Of a DNA stretch of 64,000 bases, positions 27,511 to 36,300 are shown piece by piece. The stretch is from contig JBHHYH010000004.1 of assembly GCA_046757465.1 (NCBI GenBank), forward strand, positions 16,026 to 80,025. Reading direction: 5' to 3'. The notes under the pieces were generated by a model. The model worked only from the letters and a program-made list of their open reading frames with translations. It had not been told where the DNA came from and did no database searches. This DNA is from Scalindua_A sp046757465. Its GTDB lineage: Bacteria; Planctomycetota; Brocadiia; Brocadiales; Scalinduaceae. Numbering within the stretch: the first letter of the stretch is position 1; the number at the start of each line of letters is the position of its first letter. The position numbers and the translations under genes are program-made.

Positions 27511-28257
27511 ATGTTAGCAGTAGCAGAAAAACCTATGGGAGGAGGGAAACTAATGACAGCAGAAGAATTTGTAGATCAGTTGCAGCAGGATTGTTTGGAT
27601 CATCCAGCATTAAATCATTCCTATTTAAAGAAATTTGAGGCAGGCAAGGTAGACAAGAAAGCAATTAAGATATTTGCAGAGCAGTATTATTGCTTCTCAC
27701 GTCATTTCTCCAGATACCTGGCCGCTTTGGTGGCTATTACTCCAGATGAGGCATCAAGGGCGCCATTAATAAAAAACCTTCATGAGGAATATGGTGGACG
27801 CCAAGAAGAGAATCGTGATATGGATCCAGAACTAACACATCCTGCAATATTCCGCAGGTTTCTGAGGTCGGTTGGAATTGATACATCTCAAGAGAATCTT
27901 GATGCAATAAAACCACTGCCTGAAACGAAGCTTTTTGTAGATAAGTATCTAAATATTAGATTCCTCAACTATATCGAGGCCTTTGGAGGTATGGGACCGG
28001 GTACAGAATACATAGTGCCAAAGATGTATACGTACATACGCGAAGGTTGCAGAAAGGCAGGCCTGAGTGAGGATGATGTGCTGTTCTTTTCGGCACATAT
28101 TGAACTGGATGTAGAACATGCAGAAGGCATAAAAAATTCTTTGCTCCCCTTTGCTCAAACGGAGGATCACCAGGAAATACTACGTTTCGGCGCACTAGAT
28201 TTTCTGGATGCAAGAACGGTTTTATGGGATGGATTGGAAAGGGCAAGTGGCTTATAA
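27511..28257 (+). CDS. Haem-oxygenase-fold diiron protein (PqqC/CADD-like)
   Basis: 248 residues from the ATG at 27511, chosen because a strong GGAGGGG (27498-27504) precedes it; the longer TTG-started frame would overlap that site. The chain is all-helical and belongs to the iron-containing redox enzyme/TenA-PqqC-CADD superfamily. The last metal-binding helix has His196, Asp200 and His203 in HIELDVEH, the HxxxDxxH pattern of haem-oxygenase-like diiron oxidases. Candidate carboxylates are Glu92/93 and Glu156 or Glu166. Members include PqqC, the self-sacrificing pABA synthase CADD, and fatty-acid decarboxylase UndA, so the reaction is uncertain. The strong ribosome binding site suggests high expression. 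Confidence 0.75.
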   Translation: MLAVAEKPMGGGKLMTAEEFVDQLQQDCLDHPALNHSYLKKFEAGKVDKKAIKIFAEQYYCFSRHFSRYLAALVAITPDEASRAPLIKNLHEEYGGRQEENRDMDPELTHPAIFRRFLRSVGIDTSQENLDAIKPLPETKLFVDKYLNIRFLNYIEAFGGMGPGTEYIVPKMYTYIREGCRKAGLSEDDVLFFSAHIELDVEHAEGIKNSLLPFAQTEDHQEILRFGALDFLDARTVLWDGLERASGL

Positions 28258-28304
28258 GATTATATTGTAACCGTGTATTTACAATTTAATTTGCTAAGTC
28301 CCCA

Positions 28305-28347
28305 CTAAACGCTTTTCCTTAAAGGAAACTGTGTATTAAGCGTTTAG
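28305..28347. repeat. Nested stem-loop downstream of the diiron-fold gene
   Basis: CTAAACGCTT (28305-28314) pairs perfectly with AAGCGTTTAG (28338-28347). Directly inside, TTCCTT and AAGGAA make a second six-bp stem. It begins 48 bp after the stop codon, so it may stabilise the 3' end of the message. Confidence 0.55.
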
Positions 28348-28354
28348 ATTACAT

Positions 28355-28417
28355 AACCCCGTTAGGAATATCCATAGAGATTGTATTGTCCTGGATTATC
28401 TTATTTCTAACGGGGTT
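28355..28417 (+). terminator. Long-loop stem downstream of the diiron-fold gene
   Basis: AACCCCGTTAG (28355-28365) and CTAACGGGGTT (28407-28417) form a perfect 11-bp stem around a 41-base loop, followed by TTATTCTTAT. The long loop makes a classical terminator less certain. Confidence 0.45.
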
Positions 28418-28915
28418 TATTCTTATCAAAAAACAGATGCAAGATATTGTTTGAATGAAATTGGCTGTTATGGTTCCAACATAGGTGGCTAGATTGGCCA
28501 GATATTTGCAAAAATTTTTTTTATTAACGTCTTACAAAAGCTTTTATACTTGATTTTCCCCCTTACTCCTGTTATTAAATGAATAACACTTGTGAAAAAC
28601 TAGCTTTTAAGGCAAATAAGTTGTTTTAAGTGTTTTTCCTCTTGCTTTAGCAAAAAATGATTGGTTATATTGACAACCTTTATTTATCTCGGTTAGAGTC
28701 TCATAGAAATTCCAATTGGTTTTATACCAGGCGAAATATTCAATTAAAGGAATTTCTGGTGAGACTTATCCCGTGTTTAAAGATACAAAGAGAAGCTTTA
28801 TTATACAATATTTAATTTTTCTAATTATGAAGATTCAGAAAATTCGCCTAAAATCCTTTTTGTTTGATTCATAGCAACATTATAACTTTTATTTGAAAGA
28901 AATGGAGGTCGGGAA

Positions 28916-30499
28916 ATGGGAAGCTTATTTATACCGAATAGATCTGCAGCAACCAAAACAAGAACTCGTACAGGTGATCAAGTATTACCGCAAAGCGGGA
29001 TGTGTGTAGTTTGCCTGGATGGATGTCCTGGGTTCTGTGAAATTGGGACGTCAGCTATGAGAGGTCCGGAAACCATATACCCTCAACCGTTTGGTGAAAT
29101 TACTGCCGGGGCGCAAAAAGATTACCCCGTTGATTTTTCGCACTTCAATATAACGGGTACCATTGCCAGCCATCACCAAAAAGAATATGAACTATTTACA
29201 AATGTAAATCTTGAAGCCCGCATGGGTAGAGATGGAGGTCTTAAATTAAGATTACCCTTAATCTGCACAGGCTTAGGTTCTACGCAGATAGCTTATAAAC
29301 ACTTTGAAAATATCGGTAACGGCGCAGCAATTTGTGGTACAGGAGTAGTATTAGGTGAAAATGTGATAGGAATGGATGATAAGTCCAAGTTGGATAAAAA
29401 CGGAAAGGTTACAGAGTCTCCGGAATTAATTAGAAGGTTTAAGTCTTTCAAAGATTATCAAAAAGATGGGTATGGTTTTATTGCTATACAGGCGAATCCG
29501 GAAGATTTAAGGTTTGGTGCTCTTGAGTATAGTTTAGATAAGCTGGGTGCGGATGCCGTGGAATTGAAGTGGGGGCAGGGCGCTAAGAATATTGGTGGTG
29601 AGGTTAAGATATTTAACCTTGATAAGGCGTTACGATTGAAAAAAAGAGGTTATATTGTGATACCTGACCCAGAGGATAAGCTAACACAGGAGTCATTTAA
29701 GAAAGGTACTATAGAGGGCTTTGAGAGGCATACAAGGATAGGGGCGATATCAGAATACTTGCCCAAGGCGATGGAAGATTTTGTTAAAGCAGTGGAACAT
29801 CTGAGAAGTGCTGGTGCAAAATATATATTCTTAAAAACGGGTGCATATCGTCCATCGGATTTAGCAAGAGCGATTAAGTTCTGTTCGATTGCAAAGGTTG
29901 ATGTATTAACCGTTGACGGAGCTGGTGGTGGTACAGGAATGAGTCCATGGCGAATGATGAATGAATGGGGAGTCCCTACTCTATATATAAGCGCTATGAT
30001 TTATGAGTATTGTGATAGACTGGCTAAGAAAGGTGAATATGTGCCAGACATAGTACTCGCAGGTGGCCTTACTTCTGAAGATCATATCTTTAAGGCATTT
30101 GCTTTATGTGCGCCATATGTTAAGGCTGTTGGTATGTCTCGTTCTACAATCTGTGCCGTTCATGTTGGAAATAATAATGGTAAGTGGATTAAGGAAGGCA
30201 AGATACCAAAACCTGCCTCAGAACACGGTGATACAGTTGATAAGATTTTCTATTATTCGGCAAAGGTTAAAAAGGAATTTGGTAGTAAGATAGGACCTGG
30301 CGCTTTAGGTATGTATTCTTATTATCAAAGGCTTGCAACTGGCCTTAGACAAATAATGGCTGGAGCAAGAAGATTCAGTATTTATGACATTGTCAGAGAT
30401 GACATTTTTGCCTTGACCAGAGAAGCTGCAGACGTAACAGGAATCAATTATATTATGGACTGGGAAAAAGAATCTTCAATAAGTATCTTAGATGCGTAA
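28916..30499 (+). CDS. FMN-binding glutamate synthase family protein
   Basis: 527 residues. Most of it aligns in pattern with the FMN-binding domain of glutamate synthase: TVDGAGGGTGMSPW for the FMN phosphate, VLAGGL and a C-terminal ALGMYSYYQRLA region. It lacks the amidotransferase and beta-helix domains, so it is a stand-alone synthase-domain enzyme. The N-terminus adds Cys30, Cys33, Cys37 and Cys41 (CVVCLDGCPGFC), which could bind a 4Fe-4S cluster. A strong GGAGGTCGGGAA precedes the ATG. Relatives are often fused or linked to ammonia- or methylamine-handling genes. The in vivo reaction is unknown. Confidence 0.82.
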   Translation: MGSLFIPNRSAATKTRTRTGDQVLPQSGMCVVCLDGCPGFCEIGTSAMRGPETIYPQPFGEITAGAQKDYPVDFSHFNITGTIASHHQKEYELFTNVNLEARMGRDGGLKLRLPLICTGLGSTQIAYKHFENIGNGAAICGTGVVLGENVIGMDDKSKLDKNGKVTESPELIRRFKSFKDYQKDGYGFIAIQANPEDLRFGALEYSLDKLGADAVELKWGQGAKNIGGEVKIFNLDKALRLKKRGYIVIPDPEDKLTQESFKKGTIEGFERHTRIGAISEYLPKAMEDFVKAVEHLRSAGAKYIFLKTGAYRPSDLARAIKFCSIAKVDVLTVDGAGGGTGMSPWRMMNEWGVPTLYISAMIYEYCDRLAKKGEYVPDIVLAGGLTSEDHIFKAFALCAPYVKAVGMSRSTICAVHVGNNNGKWIKEGKIPKPASEHGDTVDKIFYYSAKVKKEFGSKIGPGALGMYSYYQRLATGLRQIMAGARRFSIYDIVRDDIFALTREAADVTGINYIMDWEKESSISILDA

Positions 30500-30623
30500 T
30501 TAAATGCATAATTACTGTAGCGGAAACCCATGCCTGTCGCCTGAGGCGGCCCTTGCGGCCGACTCCAGACCCGACCTTTCTGGCGGGTAGGTTTCCACTG
30601 TTATAAGTTTTATTAAAACAATT

Positions 30624-30671
30624 AAATGGCTGTATAAGGTACTTGAAATGCTTTATACAGCCATTTGTTTT
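30624..30671 (+). terminator. Rho-independent terminator of the FMN protein gene
   Basis: AAATGGCTGTATA pairs with TATACAGCCATTT around a 17-base loop, followed by GTTTTT. The stem is long and perfect, and it lies 125 bp after the stop codon. Confidence 0.7.
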
Positions 30672-30683
30672 TATGATTAAATT

Positions 30684-30833
30684 AGATTCTTCGTCACGGA
30701 GTTTATCCTGAGCCAGGCGAAGGGTTCCTCAGAATGACGCTTCTTTTGCCACGATGTCATTCTGAGCCCCACTGCTTGCTTTCGCTCTTACAGAGCCTAC
30801 TTTCGGCAAGAAAGCAGTGGGGGCGAAGAATCT
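30684..30833. repeat. Nested palindromic element with 10-bp terminal inverted repeats
   Basis: AGATTCTTCG (30684-30693) and CGAAGAATCT (30824-30833) bound the element perfectly. Inside, TCAGAATGAC (30729-30738) pairs with GTCATTCTGA (30756-30765). A 54-bp hairpin unit (30768-30821) then interrupts the outer element. The last 40 bases of that unit recur exactly at 33020-33059. Confidence 0.75.
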
Positions 30834-30867
30834 TGAATTTGAAAATCTTAGACCTCGAGATATCGTT

Positions 30868-32847
30868 ATGAGCATTTCATCTACAACATATTACAATACA
30901 TGTCCAAGAGACTGTTATGATACCTGTTCTATCCTGACCACTGTTGAAGGAGGTAGAGCAGTAAAGCTCAGGGGTAACCCGAGGCATCCAATAACCCAGG
31001 GCTTTCTTTGCTGGAAGATACAGAATGCATTAAAGTTTGTTTACTCTCCCGAAAGACTTAAATATCCACACAAGAGGGTTGGCAAGAAAGGAAGTGATGA
31101 TTTCCAGAGGATTTCTTGGGAGGAAGCTTATAAAGAAATTGCCCATCGCATAGGAGATGTACAGGAGAAACATGGATCTGGGGCAATCTTGCCTTTTGAT
31201 TATTTCGGACACATGGGGTTATTGAATAAACAGTTTTCCCAACGTCTCTTCAATGCTCTGGGAACCAGTAAATGTTCTCCGACAATCTGCTCTAATGCAG
31301 GTAGAACTGCCCTTCAGTATGTTTATGGAGGCTTTTGGGGTGTAGACCCGGAGGAAATAAAGTCGTCTAAACTCATCATACACTGGGGGCTGAACGGTCC
31401 CTGGAGTAACCTGCATGGGTACAACCTTGTTAAAAGGGCTGTCAGGGAAGGGGCAAAATTTTATGTAATAGACCCCATGAGAACCTGCGAGCTTGGGAAG
31501 CATCTTCCCATAAAACCTAATACAGACGGAGCTCTGGCCCTTGGGATTGCAAACCATCTTATTTCAAAAGGATTGTACGAGCGCGATCATGTCGAGAAAT
31601 ATGCATATGGGTTTGAAGACTTCCTGGGGATAGTTAACGAATACGACGTTGATAGGGTCTCTAAGATCACCGAGCTTCCTAAGGAAGACATCGTAGAATT
31701 GGCTGAGGATTTATACAGGTTACGGCCCAGTTTCATACACCTGGGATTTGGTATACAGAAACATCTTTATGGAGGTGAGGCGGTAAGGACTATTGCTCTC
31801 TTACCACCCCTGGTAGGAGGACTGAGGGCACATTATAGTAATACCGATAGGGAAATAGACATGGGTTTCCTACAAGGCATGCAATTCGCTGATCAGGGTT
31901 TCCCTGTGGGGAACAAAAAGACATACAACATGGCCCAACTAGGACGAGTACTGGAAACGGGAGAGGTGAAGCTCCTTTTCGTCTTTAATACAAATCCAGT
32001 AGTTAATTTACCTAACCAGATATTGGTAAGAAAGGGTCTGCAAAGAGAAGACCTCTTTGTAGTGGCGCATGACCTATTTCTTAATGATACTTGTAGCTAT
32101 GCCGATATTGTATTGCCTGCCACAAGCTTCCTTGAGTCTTTTGATGTTCATGTGTGCTATTACCACAATTACGCGTCTATAAATCAAAAGGCTATCGAGC
32201 CTCTTGGGGAAGCCAAACCTAACTATCAGATATTCAAAGAATTGGCTGGAGCTCTAGGTCTCAAGGCAAATGAGATTTTTCCTCCTGAAAGGGAGGTGGT
32301 TAAGGAATTTCTTAGCAGAAGCAAGACCGTAGATTTTACTTTAGAAGATTTGGAAAGAGAGGGTTTCTGCAAGATGAACATAAGGCCTCAGGATGTTTAC
32401 CCCACGCCTTCCGGTAAAATAGAGTTCTATTCCCAACTGGCGGAAAAGGCCAATCTTCCAGCTCTTCCCGGTTATTATGAGGAGGAAATAAACAGTTATC
32501 CTTTACAGTTACTTACTGTGAACCACAAACGTATTACGCGTTCCCAATTTCATAACGTCTGGCAAAAGGAGATAGAACCAATAGTATTACTCAACGAAGA
32601 TGAGGCCAGGCAGAGGGGGATAAAGGAGGGTGATTGGGTAAGGTTAAAGAATGATCAGGATACATTAAACATGAAGGCCTACCCAACGAGAGATATAAGG
32701 AAGGGTGTTGTCTTGGCCTATGGGGGACTCTGGCCCAAGCTCTGTGGCGGTAAGGGGGTAAATGCACTAATCCCGGACGAGGTTCAGGCCTTTGGTGGTA
32801 ACGCAAGCTATAATTCCACTTATGTTGAAGTAGAGAAGTTAATGTGA
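30868..32847 (+). CDS. Molybdopterin-dependent oxidoreductase, second copy
   Basis: 659 residues from the ATG at 30868. A longer GTG-started frame begins inside a dispersed repeat and is rejected. Cys12, Cys16, Cys20 and Cys48 form the 4Fe-4S site with the same spacing as the paralogue at 9710-11788. Cys141 in TICSNAG is the candidate metal ligand. The C-terminal beta-barrel domain (about 550-655) is present. No signal peptide and no partner subunit gene are nearby. The two copies are clearly diverged, so they probably act on different substrates. The 5' leader consists of the nested palindromic repeat, which may affect expression. Confidence 0.87.
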   Translation: MSISSTTYYNTCPRDCYDTCSILTTVEGGRAVKLRGNPRHPITQGFLCWKIQNALKFVYSPERLKYPHKRVGKKGSDDFQRISWEEAYKEIAHRIGDVQEKHGSGAILPFDYFGHMGLLNKQFSQRLFNALGTSKCSPTICSNAGRTALQYVYGGFWGVDPEEIKSSKLIIHWGLNGPWSNLHGYNLVKRAVREGAKFYVIDPMRTCELGKHLPIKPNTDGALALGIANHLISKGLYERDHVEKYAYGFEDFLGIVNEYDVDRVSKITELPKEDIVELAEDLYRLRPSFIHLGFGIQKHLYGGEAVRTIALLPPLVGGLRAHYSNTDREIDMGFLQGMQFADQGFPVGNKKTYNMAQLGRVLETGEVKLLFVFNTNPVVNLPNQILVRKGLQREDLFVVAHDLFLNDTCSYADIVLPATSFLESFDVHVCYYHNYASINQKAIEPLGEAKPNYQIFKELAGALGLKANEIFPPEREVVKEFLSRSKTVDFTLEDLEREGFCKMNIRPQDVYPTPSGKIEFYSQLAEKANLPALPGYYEEEINSYPLQLLTVNHKRITRSQFHNVWQKEIEPIVLLNEDEARQRGIKEGDWVRLKNDQDTLNMKAYPTRDIRKGVVLAYGGLWPKLCGGKGVNALIPDEVQAFGGNASYNSTYVEVEKLM

Positions 32848-33003
32848 GTGACACAAAAACCATCCCTTCGCTACACTCTTCCCCTCCTTGTTAAGAGACT
32901 GTGTCACAATAGAGAAAACACATATTAATGAGAGCATGAAATAGATTACATTTTAGCCCTGTACGGCGTTCTAGCCTACAGGGCAATTCAAATCCCCCAT
33001 CCC

Positions 33004-33057
33004 CCCACTTCTTGCTTTTGCTCTTACAGAGCCTACTTTCGGCAAGAAAGCAGTGGG
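33004..33057. repeat. 54-bp hairpin unit, second copy
   Basis: Two mismatches from the copy at 30768-30821, and identical over 33020-33059. Its ends pair (CCCACT with AGTGGG), and GCTCT/AGAGC gives a small internal stem. It sits between the two arms of an AATCCCCC-type palindrome. Confidence 0.85.
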
Positions 33058-33137
33058 GGGTCAAGGGGGATTAGCTTATAATCAAATAATAGTTTTTAGA
33101 AACAAGGTAACCTATTTAGTGCTCTGGGTAATAATAT

Positions 33138-33217
33138 GTCATCCCGAACTTGTTTCGGGATCTCTTAGGTTGCTAAGTTATTGAAATTATTAGATTCTGA
33201 AACAAGTTCGGGATGAC
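33138..33217. repeat. 19-bp perfect inverted repeat
   Basis: GTCATCCCGAACTTGTTTC (33138-33156) and its exact reverse complement (33199-33217) are separated by 42 bp. This looks like a dispersed intergenic palindrome. Confidence 0.85.
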
Positions 33218-33358
33218 AATTGTGACACAGCCTCTAGGGAAAGGACAAGGAGGAGGTCTTATTATTTCAGACATAATCGCTAACTTAGGTAAGAGTTAAA
33301 GGTTCGTGCTTAAAGAAGGATCTTGAAGTTTATTGCAATCCGCACCTCTCCTTTTACT

Positions 33359-36300
33359 TCAAGATTCTGGTTGTGCGATGGCAAATAGTTTCTTAATCCA
33401 TCTTCCAAGGTCATCTATTAGGGAATAGATTGTAGGCATGATTATGAGAGTTAATATTGTAGACGTGATCAACCCTGAGATTACGACCAATCCTACAGGA
33501 GCCCAGATCTTTCCTCTGCCTTCAAACGGACCATATAATACAGGAATCAAAAGTGGCAATATCATTGGTAAAAGACCAAAAATGGTTGTAAAGGAAGTCA
33601 TCAGTATTGGTCTTAAACGATCCCTTCCTCCTTTGATGATTGCATCGTATTTATCCATGCCGCTTCTTCGTAAACGATTAATGTAATCAATAAGAACAAT
33701 TGCGTTATTCACAACCAAACCGCACAGGAGCAGCAGACCCAGATGGGAAAGACTATCGAGTGGTAAATCCGCCAGGAAAAACACAATCGCCACACCCGTA
33801 AATGCGAATGGAATTGTTAGCAATATTGTCAACGGATGAATATATGATTCAAACAGTGATGCCATTATCAGGTAAATTAGTATTATGGCAAGTATCAACC
33901 CGAACCTTGTTTCAGCTTCTTCACGCTCATACCTTTTAAATTCCTCTCCCAGACTCCACACATATCCGGCTGGTAAACTAAAGCCTGCCATCTTTGCCTT
34001 GATTTCTTCTCTAATCTTTTTAAGCCCTTTCTTTTTATAGCTAGCTGTAATTATGACTATTGGTTTACGGTCTTTTCTTTCAATTGACTTAGGCCCTCTC
34101 CTTCTTTTAAAATCAGCCACCCTCCCCAGCACTACGCCTTCTTTTTCTGTATCTTCAAATTCAAGATTTTTTAATTGGTCCAGACGTTGACGGTCTTCCT
34201 CTTTGAGTTGTAAATTTATGTCAATCTCCTTATCTCCCACCTTGAATTTACTTACTGCTCTACTACCTAACGAACCCGAAATACCAAATGCGATTCTCTC
34301 TGAAGTTAGTCTGTATTTCTTGGCTTTTTCTCTGTCAATGGCTACAATTATCTCGTCCTTACCTTTTTCTAGATTAGTATCAATCTCATTCAAGTCAGGG
34401 ATAGTTGCAAGTCTTTTCTTAACATCATCCGCCAGTCTCGTTAGTGTATGCATATCTCGCCCTTTTATTTCAATACTAACTTCTTTGCCGTCATGACCGT
34501 ATCTGAATCTCTTCCTGTACTTAACCCCGGGAAGGACTGGAAGCAAATGTCGTATCTCTTCAGACAAAGTAGATACAGACCTTTTTGCCTCATCCTGTTT
34601 TACAAGGTATATTGCCAGAGAACCGCCACTTCTATCGAAGCTGCTGGAAATAGTCTTAATCTCCAACACATCCTTCCTTTCCTGAAGAATCCCTTCCAAT
34701 CTTTCAAAAAGCATTTTTGTATCATCGAGGCCATAGCTCTTTGGCGTATCCACCTGTAAGTGAACCTCTCTGTAAATACCTCGTCTAACTACCTCCCTTT
34801 CTAGATGTCCATATAAATAGTAAGCCAGAATAACGATTAATATCGTAATGCCAGCGGTGCCCCACCTGAATCTTAGAGTTAGCGCGATAAGTTTTACGTA
34901 CGGCTCCGATAGGTATTTTATTAAAAATGATTTTTGCATCTTCTCAGCATCAGTTAGGGTTCTATCGGATTTGATTACCTCCCCTTTGTCCCCTCCTTGC
35001 GCCCGCCCGAACGGCTTTGCCGGGCGGGAAGGAGGGGATAAGGGGAGGTTGTTCTCTTGATGTTGAGAAGATTGTGATTCTTCAATATTCTTATTATTTT
35101 CTTTTCTACCGTTAGTTGCCGCAGAAAATTTGAGAAGTCTTGATGCAACTAATGGTATTAAGGTAAGGGCTACAAATAGTGATGAGATCAGGGCAAAGCA
35201 TATTGACAGGCCAAAGTCATGCATAAAGATGCCCATTCTGGATTTTGAAAGGAATACCAATGGCACAAAGACGCATATGGTTGTTGCTGTTGCTGCGATG
35301 ATGGCCGTACTCACTTCATTACTACCGGTGATAGCAGCTTCCTTTGCCCCAAGATTCCTTTCCTGTTTATGCCTGAAGATATTTTCAAGGACTACGATTG
35401 CAGGGTCTACCAGCATCCCTATCGCCAGCATCAATCCTGTGAGCGATATGATGTTAAGTGTTACTTCCGAACCGGCAAACCTTCTCAACAGGAACATCAG
35501 GCCAAACGTACATAATACCGAGATAGGGATTGCGGCAGTGATAATCATGGCGCTTCTAACGTTTCTTAAAAAAAAGAAAAGGATGAAGGTGACCAATGCG
35601 CCTCCCAGGAATCCTGCATTTCTCAAATTCTTTAATCTCTCAAGTATAGGTTGAGCCCTGTCGCGATAGACATAAATCTCCAGCTTATCCATTTTTGGGT
35701 CTGTCTTAATCTTATTAATCGTACTTATAACTTCCCTTGCCACAGCGACCATATTTGCATCAGACGATTTCATTACCTTTACCTTAACGGCGTTTCTTCC
35801 ATGGAGTCTCTGGTAGGTTTTTTTTGTCGGAAAGTCAAATCTGACGTCAGCTACATCAGAAAGCCTTATGCCTTTTTCATTAACCGGCAGATTAGCTACC
35901 TCATTAACGTCTTGAAACTCACCGATTGTGCGGATTATGTATTTTGTTGATCCTTCAGTTATGTCACCTGCAGATACATTTATATTACTTGCTCTCAGGT
36001 GTCTTCTCAGGGCAAATGTATCTATGTTATGGGATTTAAGCCGTTCGAGATCCAGTTCTACAAATAATTGTTTTTGTTTAATGCCAAGGACGTTTACGTT
36101 TGCAACACCACTTATTCTTTGAATCCTGGGTTTAAGAACATCTTCGACAATATCGTATAGTTCACTAATCTCGCCTCGTATTGATACACTAAACTCTACA
36201 ACCGGCAAATCGCCGGACCTGAATCGAAAGATGCGTATTTTTTCTATGTCTTCCGGCAGTTTATGCCTTACCTGTTCAATCTTATCCCTTACTTCCAGTG

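Larger units (their letters stand above)
28258..28915. other. Non-coding interval with two 3' stem-loops
   Basis: 658 bp. The first 160 bp hold two stem-loops described separately. The rest is AT-rich, with no supported gene; it probably contains the promoter for the FMN protein, but I cannot fix one. Confidence 0.4.
30500..30867. other. Repeat-rich non-coding interval
   Basis: 368 bp made almost entirely of stem-loops: an imperfect GC-rich element at 30510-30600 (GGAAACC near one end, GGTTTCC near the other), a terminator at 30624-30671, and a nested palindromic element at 30684-30833. No gene is seen. Confidence 0.6.
32883..33253. mobile_element. Non-autonomous inverted-repeat element (MITE-like)
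   Basis: The ends are inverted copies: CCTCCTTGT (32883-32891) with ACAAGGAGG (33245-33253), and further in CTGTGTCACAAT (32899-32910) with ATTGTGACACAG (33219-33230). The interior has a GCCCTGTA/TACAGGGC hairpin, an AATCCCCC palindrome interrupted by the 54-bp hairpin unit (33004-33057), and a 19-bp perfect inverted repeat at 33138/33199. There is no coding capacity and no clear target-site duplication. Confidence 0.5.
32848..33358. other. Non-coding interval filled by a MITE-like element
   Basis: 511 bp between the oxidoreductase gene and the end of the first RND pump gene. About 370 bp of it is one inverted-repeat-bounded structure with several palindromes inside. No gene is seen. Confidence 0.6.

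Noticed and set aside
30817..30867. Upstream GTG extension of the second molybdopterin oxidoreductase
   Set aside because: The extension begins inside a dispersed repeat and adds residues not seen in the paralogue.
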